A stretch of DNA of 64,000 bases from the NCBI GenBank assembly GCA_030448245.1, contig JAUJNH010000002.1, positions 47,057-111,056 on the forward strand, given 5' to 3'. Under the pieces are notes generated by a model. That model did no database searches and was not told where the DNA came from. It saw nothing but the letters and a program-made list of their open reading frames with translations. How positions within the stretch are numbered: position 1 is the first letter of the stretch; each line of letters opens with the position of its first letter. The translations under genes were made by a program, and so were the position numbers. The stretch is from Acidimicrobiales bacterium (GTDB lineage: Bacteria; Actinomycetota; Acidimicrobiia; Acidimicrobiales; JAUJNH01). Of this stretch, positions 25,298 to 32,200 are shown piece after piece.

Positions 25298-26155
25298 GTG
25301 TCCACGGTCGCGGTGGTCGGTCTCGGTGCGATGGGCCGCGCCTTCTCCTCCCGACTGCTGAGCACCGGCCACGACGTCGTGGTGTGGAACCGCTCTCCAG
25401 GGCCGGTCCAGGCGGCGGTGGGCGAGGGGGCGGTGGCGGCGCCGACGGCCGCCGTCGCGGCCAGCCGGGCCGAGCTCACCATCACCATGGTCGCCGACCC
25501 GGCGGCGCTGACCGCGGTCACCGAGGGCTCGGACGGCGTGCTGGCCGGTGCCGCGCCCGGGAGCGCGCTGCTGCAGATGGCGACGGTCGGCCCCGCTCCT
25601 GTGCTCGCCCTCGCCGAGCGCATGCCTGCCGGGGTCGACCTGGTCGACTGCCCGGTCCTGGGCAGCATCTCCGAGGCGACGGGCGGGACGCTGTCGGTGT
25701 TCGTGGGCGGCGACCCGGAGCGGGCCACTGACGTGCTGTCGTCGCTGGGCCGGATCGTCCCCGTCGGCCCGATCGGGGCCGGCTCGGCCGCCAAGCTGGT
25801 CGCCAACTCCACGCTGTTCGGCGTGCTCGGGATCCTGGGCGAGGCGCTCGCCCTGGGCGAGGCCCTCGGCCTGTCGCAAGAGGCGACGTGGGAGGTGCTG
25901 GGTGCCTCGCCGCTGGCCGCCCAGGCCGAGCGCCGGCGGGGGCCGCTCGAGGCCGGCGAGGCGCCGCTGCGCTTCGGGCTGGCCCTGGCCGGCAAGGACG
26001 CCGCGCTGGTGGCCGAGGCGGCCACCGCGGCCGGCGTGACGCTCCCTCTGGCCGAGGCGGCCAGAGGCTGGTTCGTCGAGGCGATCGCCGCCGGCCGAGG
26101 TGACGACGACTACTCGACCATCCTCGCCCACATCCTGGGCCGAGCCTCGGGCTGA
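25298..26155 (+). CDS. NAD(P)-dependent beta-hydroxyacid dehydrogenase family protein
   Basis: 285 aa, 3-hydroxyisobutyrate dehydrogenase/6-phosphogluconate dehydrogenase superfamily. Rossmann motif VGLGAMGRAFSSRLL close to the N-terminus, then DCPVLGSISEATGGTLSVFVGG (substrate-binding motif) and GAGSAAKLVANSTLFGVLG with the catalytic lysine. The C-terminal helical domain (LALAGKDAALVAEAA) completes it. It reduces or oxidises a small hydroxy acid or an imine; the substrate cannot be named. GTG 25298 is preferred because GGGAGG at 25283-25288 has proper spacing to it but is too close to ATG 25289. Confidence 0.88.
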   Translation: MSTVAVVGLGAMGRAFSSRLLSTGHDVVVWNRSPGPVQAAVGEGAVAAPTAAVAASRAELTITMVADPAALTAVTEGSDGVLAGAAPGSALLQMATVGPAPVLALAERMPAGVDLVDCPVLGSISEATGGTLSVFVGGDPERATDVLSSLGRIVPVGPIGAGSAAKLVANSTLFGVLGILGEALALGEALGLSQEATWEVLGASPLAAQAERRRGPLEAGEAPLRFGLALAGKDAALVAEAATAAGVTLPLAEAARGWFVEAIAAGRGDDDYSTILAHILGRASG

Positions 26156-26226
26156 GCGGCCAGCCGCCGGGGCCTCCCGACCCCGCCAGTGCCAGCAAGC
26201 GGCGCGGCAGGTGGGAGGCTGGGCGG

Positions 26227-26970
26227 ATGGACCAGGTGCGCGTGGTGCTCGAAGAGGTTGAGAAGCAGCTGGTGGCGATCGGGACGCTGTACGGCGCCGA
26301 CCTGGAGCTGCAGCGGGCCTCGCCGACGCTGCGGGGCAAGATCAAGGCTTTCCTGGGCAACCACCGGGCGGCCCTCGACCACCTGGCGCACGAGGTGGTT
26401 GCCGCCCAGGGTGCCGGCGGGGCCCACACCCACTACCCCTTCGCCGCCGAGGCCGACGCCTTTGAGGCGTCGGTCGACAAGAACATGCCTGGCGTGCGGG
26501 AGCAGCGTCCCGACATCGCCGAGACCATCGCCCGGCACCAGCCGTTCTCGGTGCCGGCCCTGGCCCGTCTGCGCGACCTGCTCAACGACGAGACGCAGCA
26601 GCGCCTGGTGCCGGAGACCCGGGACAAGCCGAAGCCCGCCGAGCCCACCGAGCCGCCGGACGCGGGGGGCGAGGCCGTCCCGGCGTCCCCGGCGCCGGTG
26701 GCCGAGGCCAAGGCGGCGCCGCCCGCCAACCAGGGCGGCATCGTCGGGCTGACCGGCGGGGTCTTCATCAACGGCGTCGCCCACGACCCGATCACGCTGC
26801 AGCGCCAGCAGGAGCAGCGGCAGCAGGAGTCGACGGTGCTCTACGTCGACTGGCGGTTCGGCGGCGGCGACGCCTCGGCCCTGTCGACGCTCGAGGCCAT
26901 CAACGACGCCGTGCGGGTGGCCGTCGAGGAGGTGTCGGCCGCCGCCGGCCTGGCCGGGCGCCCGGGCTGA
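26227..26970 (+). CDS. hypothetical protein with Ala/Pro-rich centre
   Basis: I do not recognise this 247-residue protein. The N-terminal 125 residues are mostly helical (VRVVLEEVEKQLVAIGTLYG, HRAALDHLAHEVVAAQ, SVPALARLRDLLNDETQQR). Residues about 135-175 are a Pro/Ala/Glu-rich linker. The C-terminal 70 residues contain GGVFINGVAHDPITLQ, a Gln-rich stretch (QRQQEQRQQES) and LYVDWRFGGGDASALSTLEA. No signal peptide, membrane segment or cysteine. GGGAGG sits 8 bases before the ATG. The NifU-N gene follows on the same strand after 57 bases. Confidence 0.7.
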   Translation: MDQVRVVLEEVEKQLVAIGTLYGADLELQRASPTLRGKIKAFLGNHRAALDHLAHEVVAAQGAGGAHTHYPFAAEADAFEASVDKNMPGVREQRPDIAETIARHQPFSVPALARLRDLLNDETQQRLVPETRDKPKPAEPTEPPDAGGEAVPASPAPVAEAKAAPPANQGGIVGLTGGVFINGVAHDPITLQRQQEQRQQESTVLYVDWRFGGGDASALSTLEAINDAVRVAVEEVSAAAGLAGRPG

Positions 26971-27027
26971 CCGGCGAGCGCAGCCGGCGGCGGGATGCGC
27001 TCCAGCCGGGGCCCTACGCTGCAGCGG

Positions 27028-27300
27028 ATGGCCACCGCCACGCCCTCACCGGGCGCCAGCCCGAACCCGAACGCCCTCAAGTTCGACCTGGACGCCGCGC
27101 TGCCCGAGATGATCAACGTCTCGTCGGCGGCCGAGGCCGAGGCGGCCGGACCGCCCTTCGCCGCCGCCGTGCTGGCCGCGGAGGGTGTGGTGTCGCTGTT
27201 CGGGACCGGCAGCTTCGTGACGGTCACCAGGACCCCGGGGACCGCCTGGGAGCCGATCGTGGAGGCGGTGCAGGCCGCCGCCGCCGCCCACCTCCCCTGA
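27028..27300 (+). CDS. NifU/Nfu N-terminal domain protein
   Basis: 90 aa single-domain protein matching the Nfu N-terminal (scaffold-associated) domain: ALKFDLDAALPEMINVSSA at the start, PFAAAVLAAEGVVSLFGTGSFVTVTRTPGTAWEPI in the middle. The C-terminal CxxC Fe-S assembly domain of Nfu is absent, so it cannot itself hold a cluster. Stand-alone forms occur in actinobacteria with unknown partners. The start is leaderless-looking: TACGCT at 27015-27020, seven bases before ATG 27028. Convergent with the CooC-like gene next door, whose metal-motif function makes the pairing suggestive. Confidence 0.8.
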   Translation: MATATPSPGASPNPNALKFDLDAALPEMINVSSAAEAEAAGPPFAAAVLAAEGVVSLFGTGSFVTVTRTPGTAWEPIVEAVQAAAAAHLP

Positions 27301-27302
27301 CC

Positions 27303-27315
27303 CCGGCGGCGCCGG
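27303..27315. terminator. short GC hairpin between convergent genes
   Basis: CCGGC-GGC-GCCGG lies in the 17 bases between the NifU-N stop and the CooC-like stop, so it could serve both strands. Short stem and no T tract, so weak support. Confidence 0.25.
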
Positions 27316-27317
27316 AG

Positions 27318-28058
27318 CTAGGCCGAGGTGGTGGCCATCACCCGGTCGGCCACGCCCATGAGGGCCTGGACGGCAGGCGAGTCGGGGGCCGTGTCGAGCG
27401 GCGCCAGACCCTCGCGGTCGGCGGCGACGATGGCCGGGTCGTCAGGCACGACCACGATCTCCTGGCCCGGCAGCGCCGCCCGGATCGCTTCCAGGTCGGC
27501 GTCGCTGCGGATGCGGCTGGCCACCACGATGATGTGGCCCATCCGCCGCTCCTTGGCCAGGGTGGCGGCCCGGGCCCCCACCTCGAGCGACTTGGGGGTG
27601 GGCTCGACGACCACGAGCACGACGTCGACGGGCGTCTCGCCCAGGCGGGTCAGGGTGCCGATCCCGGCCTCGCAGTCGGCGAGGACGATGGTGTCTCCGA
27701 ACTCGACGCTGCTGAGCAACTGCTCAGCGGAGAGCCCGCATCACGCACATCCTGGTTCGGGGTTCTCGATCCTCGAGACCACGGCCAGGCGCACGTTGTC
27801 GGGGGCGTCCGAGCCGAACCGGTCGATGAGCTCGTTCCAGCCGGGAGCGTGCTCCTCGTTGCCCTCGTCGAGGCTCTGGCGCATGGACAGCAGCCGCTCG
27901 GTCTCGTCGTCGCCGACGCCGAGCGAGATCCCGAGGTTGGGGTTGCTGTCGCAGTCGAGTGCGACCACGGGCAGGCCGCGGCGGCCCAGCGTGCGGGCCA
28001 CGATCGCCGACGTCGTGGTCTTGCCCGAACCGCCCTTGCCCACCACGGCAACCTTCAT
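27318..28058 (-). CDS. CooC-like P-loop ATPase, candidate selenoprotein (in-frame UGA at codon 106)
   Basis: MinD/CooC-type ATPase, the class that inserts or delivers nickel for CO dehydrogenase and related metalloenzymes. ATG 28058 begins MKVAVVGKGGSGKTTTS with the deviant Walker A (7-15), then ALDCDSNPNLGISLG. At 27743-27741 the frame meets TGA and continues unbroken to a normal end at 27318: PGC-A-U-C-GLSAEQLLSSVEFGD, IVLADCEAGIGTLTR, LVVVEPTPKSLEVG. CooC1 proteins have a Cys-x-Cys metal and dimer motif at about residues 112 and 114; here C104 and codon 106 occupy it, with C107 next. Read as selenocysteine the product is 246 aa, family length. A hairpin follows the TGA (27711-27728). Start lies 1 base after the upstream Cys-rich gene, so it is translationally coupled. 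If the TGA is a stop, the product is a 105-residue fragment. Confidence 0.8.
27711..27728 (-). other. SECIS-like hairpin after the UGA of the CooC-like gene
   Basis: On the minus strand, 12 bases after TGA (27743-27741), comes GCTGAGC-AGTT-GCTCAGC, a perfect 7-bp stem with a 4-base loop whose second base is G. The distance from TGA to loop is 19 bases. Bacterial SECIS elements typically place a stem of 4-16 bp with a G among the first two loop bases 16-37 bases after UGA, so this fits. It is inside the coding sequence, as bacterial SECIS elements are. Confidence 0.6.
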
Positions 28059-28059
28059 G

Positions 28060-28830
28060 TCAGTCGTCTCCCTTGGCGGCCGCCATCCGGTCAGCCGCGT
28101 GCGGAGGCGACTGTACCGCTCGTTCGCGAGGAAGCGAAACGTCCGCTTCGGGCGAGGTGAGCCGGCGGCGCAGCTCGACGTGCACCGGGGTGCCAACCAG
28201 CGCCTCGAGCTCGTCGCCCAGCGACTCGATGACGGGGCGCTCGCCCACGTAGGCCCGGTCGCCCTCGGTGCAGCACCAGGCCATCGTCTCGCCCTCGTCA
28301 CCCCAGTCGTCCCGGGTCCAGCGCCTGACGGTGGCCACCTCGGTCCCGTCGGGACGCTCCTGCCAGTCGACCTTCAGCGGCAGCTGCCCGCACACCGAGG
28401 GCTTCCAGTGGCGCGGTGGCTCGCCGGCGTCGACGGCGGCCAGGTGCAGGGCGCAGCCCGGCCCGCCGGCGAAGCCCGGACGGTTGAGGAAGATGCAGGC
28501 GCCGTCGACCACGCGGGTGGCGTTGCGCTCCTCGTCGCGGAAGATCCCGCCGTCGATGGCTTCGGCGTGGTGCTCGAAGCGCTGGGGCTCGAGGCAGGCG
28601 GCCAGGGCGCTCAGCAGCCTCGCCTCGTCCTGGCTGCCGAGCTCGGCTCCCACCGAGCAGCACCCCTGCCCCAGGTGCTCGGCCGGCTCGTCGAGGATGC
28701 CGAGGCAGCCCCGTCCCCAGATGCACGTCCAGTGCGAGGTGAGGAAGGAGCGGTCGAACCGCCAGACGGTGTCGCCGTCGTCGATCTCCTCGGTGTCGTC
28801 GATCTCGTTGCCCGGCTCGATCGTGCCCAT
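28060..28830 (-). CDS. cysteine-rich conserved hypothetical protein
   Basis: 256 aa, cytoplasmic by prediction (no signal or membrane segment). It has many cysteines in pairs or short spacing: HWTCIWGRGCLG, GQGCCSVG, AACLEP, GACIFLNRP, GGPGCALH, PSVCGQLP and AWCCTEGD. The segment ACIFLNRPGFAGGPGCALH recalls the zinc/iron-sulfur cysteine pattern of YkgJ-type proteins, but the overall match is not certain. It starts 4 bases after the MazG stop and ends 1 base before the CooC-like ATG, so it is the middle gene of a tight three-gene operon. Role in metal delivery together with the ATPase is inference. Confidence 0.8.
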   Translation of the reverse strand: MGTIEPGNEIDDTEEIDDGDTVWRFDRSFLTSHWTCIWGRGCLGILDEPAEHLGQGCCSVGAELGSQDEARLLSALAACLEPQRFEHHAEAIDGGIFRDEERNATRVVDGACIFLNRPGFAGGPGCALHLAAVDAGEPPRHWKPSVCGQLPLKVDWQERPDGTEVATVRRWTRDDWGDEGETMAWCCTEGDRAYVGERPVIESLGDELEALVGTPVHVELRRRLTSPEADVSLPRERAVQSPPHAADRMAAAKGDD

Positions 28831-28834
28831 GGCG

Positions 28835-29173
28835 TCAGCGGTGGTCACCGTCGCCGTGCAGCGTGCCGCGGCGGGCCCGGTCGGCGAGCTTGGCGATGTT
28901 GGCGGCGGCGACGTCCTCGAGCCGGATGCCCAGCTGGGTGCACAGCTCGGCCAGGTACCACAGGACGTCACCCAGCTCGTCGGTGAGCGCGGCCCGGTCG
29001 TCGTCGGTGACGACGCCCGCCCGGTCGCGGAAGATCTTCTTGACCTTGCCGGCCACCTCGCCGGCCTCGTTCGTGAGGCCGAGGGTGGGGTAGACGATCG
29101 GGTGGTTGACCTCGACGGCCCCGCCGGTGCGCGCCGCCAGCCGCTGGTAGTCGGCGAAGTCGAGCTCGGGCAC
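28835..29173 (-). CDS. MazG-like nucleotide pyrophosphohydrolase
   Basis: 112 aa. The all-alpha NTP-PPase core is visible: YPTLGLTNEAGEVAGKVKK carries the ExxE motif, and LTDELGDVLWYLAELCTQLG supplies the second pair of metal-binding Glu/Asp residues. Enzymes of this type remove non-canonical nucleotides. GTG 29173 with TAGGGT seven bases upstream (29181-29186, minus) indicates a leaderless transcript. It opens the MazG, Cys-rich protein, CooC-like ATPase operon. A functional link between nucleotide sanitation and the ATPase is not obvious. Confidence 0.85.
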   Translation of the reverse strand: MPELDFADYQRLAARTGGAVEVNHPIVYPTLGLTNEAGEVAGKVKKIFRDRAGVVTDDDRAALTDELGDVLWYLAELCTQLGIRLEDVAAANIAKLADRARRGTLHGDGDHR

Positions 29174-29268
29174 GCGTCGAACCCTACGGCCGCGCCGCCG
29201 GCTGGCCGGCCGCGCCGGCGCCAGTCGCCTGCGGATCCGCCCAGCCGGATGGGTCAAAGTGGAGGGAC

Positions 29269-32200
29269 ATGACGGAGAGGGAGTTCCGACGGATCGCCGT
29301 GGTCAACCGCGGTGAGCCTGCCACCCGGTTCATCCACGCGGCACGGGATTTCGACCGCCAGCACGGCATCCGGCTGACCGTGATCGCCCTGCACACCGCA
29401 GCCGAGCGCCGCGCCCGCTTCGTGCGCGAGGCCGACGAGGCGGTGTGCCTCGACGACCTGGCCGGCCCGGTCGGGGGCGCGGCCAGCCCCTACCTCGACC
29501 ACGAGCTCCTCGAGCGGGCCCTGCTGCGGGGCCGGGCCGACGCGGTGTGGCCGGGCTGGGGATTCGTGGCCGAGGACGCCGGCTTCGCCGAGCGGTGCGA
29601 GCGTCTGGGGATCACGTTCCTGGGGCCCTCGGGCGCGGTGATGCGCCGGCTGGGCGACAAGATCGCGGCCAAGCGCCTGGCCGAGGAGGCCGGCGTCCCG
29701 GTGGCGCCGTGGAGCGACGGGCCGGTGGAGACGGTCGAGGACGCTCTGCGCCACGGCGCGGCCATCGGCTACCCGCTCATGGTCAAGGCCACGGCGGGGG
29801 GCGGGGGTCGCGGGATCCGCCACGTGGGCGCCGAGGCCGACCTGGAGGCCGCGTTCGAGAGCGCCCGGGGCGAGGCCGGGCGGTCGTTCGGCGACCCGGC
29901 CGTGTTTCTGGAGCGCCGGGTCAGCGACGCCCGCCACGTCGAGGTGCAGGTCATCGGTGACCGGCACGGCACCGTCTGGGCCCTCGGGGTGCGCGACTGC
30001 AGCATCCAGCGCCGCAACCAGAAGGTCATCGAGGAGTCGCACTCGACGGTGCTGACGGCCGAGCAGGAGGACGCGCTCAAGGCGTCGTCAGCCCGGCTGT
30101 GCGAGCTGGCCGGCTACCAGGGGGCGGGCACGGTCGAGTTCCTGTACCAGCCCGAGGAGCGCACCTTCTCGTTCCTCGAGGTCAACACCCGGCTCCAGGT
30201 CGAGCACACCGTCACCGAGATGACGACCGGGCTCGACCTGGTCAAGCTCCAGATCCACGTGGCCCGGGGCGGCCGGCTCACCGGCGAGCCGCCGGGCTCG
30301 CACGGCCACGCCCTCGAAGCCCGGCTGAACGCCGAGGACCCCGACCGGGGCTTCGCGCCCTCCCCCGGCACCATCGAGCTGTTCGACCTGCCCACCGGCC
30401 CCGGCATCCGCATCGACACCGGGGTGGCCGAGGGCGACGTCATCTCGCCGCTCTACGACTCGATGGTGGCGAAGGTGCTGGCCTGGGGCCAGGACCGCGA
30501 CGAGGCCCGGGCGCGGCTGGCCCGCGCCCTGCTCGACATGGCGGTGGTGGTGCGAGGTGGGCTCACCAACAAGTCGTTCCTGCTCGACCTCCTGGCCGCC
30601 CCCGAGGTCGTCAGCGGCCAGCTCGACACGGGATGGCTCGACCGGCGCACGGCTGACGGCGCGGTGCTGGCCACCGAGGATGCGCCGACGGCACGGGCCG
30701 CCCTGGTGGCCGCCGCCATCAGCGCCGACGAGGCCGAGGCCGCCCTCGAGCGGGCCCGCTTCCTGGCCTCGGCCAGCCGGGGGCGCCCGCAGGCCAGCCG
30801 CGACGTGGGCCGGGTCGTCGATCTGGTCCACGGCGGCCAGCCCTACTCGGTGCGGGTGGCCCGGGCCGGGCCGCACGGCTGGTACCGCTTGGAGGTGGAC
30901 GGCCACGTGGTCGACGTGGTGTCCGAGCGGCTGGGCCGGTTCCGCAGTCGGCTCACCATGGGCGGCCGGACCCACCGGATCGTGTCCTCGACGTCGGGCA
31001 CGGACCACGTCGTCGAGGTCGACGGACGGGCCTACCGCCTCGCCGGCGACGACGGTGGCCTGGTGCGGGCGCCGGCCGGTGCGGTGGTGGCCGCCGTGCT
31101 GGTGGGCCCGGACGACCTCGTCGAGGCCGGGGCGCGGCTCCTCATCGTCGAGAGCATGAAGATGGAGGTGGCCATCACCGCGCCCGTGGCCGGCCGGGTC
31201 CGCGACGTCCTCGTGTCGACCAACGCCCAGGTGCAGGCCGGGGCTCCCCTGGTGCGACTGGAGCCCGTGGCCGAGGAGGGGGCCCAGGCCGCAGCAGCTG
31301 GTGGCACCCGCCTGCGCTTCGACGAGGTCAGCACGCCCGCCGAGGACGACCCACGGGCCCGCCGCCTCGACGACCTCCACACGCTCGGCTCGTTTCTGGC
31401 CGGGTTCGACCTGACCGCTGACGAGGCCCGCCAGGTCCTCGGCCGCTACCTCGAGGACGCCCGCCGCCACCCCGAGGACCGGGTCGAGCTCCTCGGGGCC
31501 GAGCTCGCCGTCCTCGCCACCTTCGCCGACCTCTGCGCCTTGACCCGCCACCGGCGCGAGGAGGACAGCGAGGGCGCGGACGCGTCGAGGAGCCACCGCG
31601 AGCACTTCCGCACCTACCTGCGCTCCCTCGACGTGGACCGCGAGGGGCTGCCCGAGCAGTTCCGCGCCGCCCTCCTGCGGGCCCTCGGTCACTACGGCGT
31701 GAGCAGCCTGGACCGCACGCCCGAGCTGCACGACGCCCTCCACTCGATCGTCCTGGCCCACGAGCGGGCGCCGTCGCACGTCCCGATGGTCCTGGGCCTG
31801 CTCGAGGGCCTGGCCGGCCGGGCCGAGGACCTGCCTCCGGACGCTCCGACCGAGCTGCGGGACACCCTCGACCGGCTCATCGTGGCCAGCCAACGGCGCT
31901 TCCCGGTGGTGGGCAACCTGTCCCGCAGCATCCGCTACCGGTGCTTCGACCAGCCCCTGATCGACCAGGCCCGGGCCGAGGCCCTGGCGACCGCCCGCCG
32001 CCAGCTGGCCGAGCTGGCCGAGCTGGCCCTTCCCGGGCGCGAGGCCATCCTGACCCAGCTCGTGGCCACGCCCCAGCCGCTGCTCCCGTTGCTGGCCGAG
32101 GGCATCGGCGACGGGGGCGCCTCGGACCCGATGCTCGAGGTGCTGACCCGCCGGTACTACAAGATCCGCGACCTCCACGACCTCCGGTCGGTCCAGGTGG

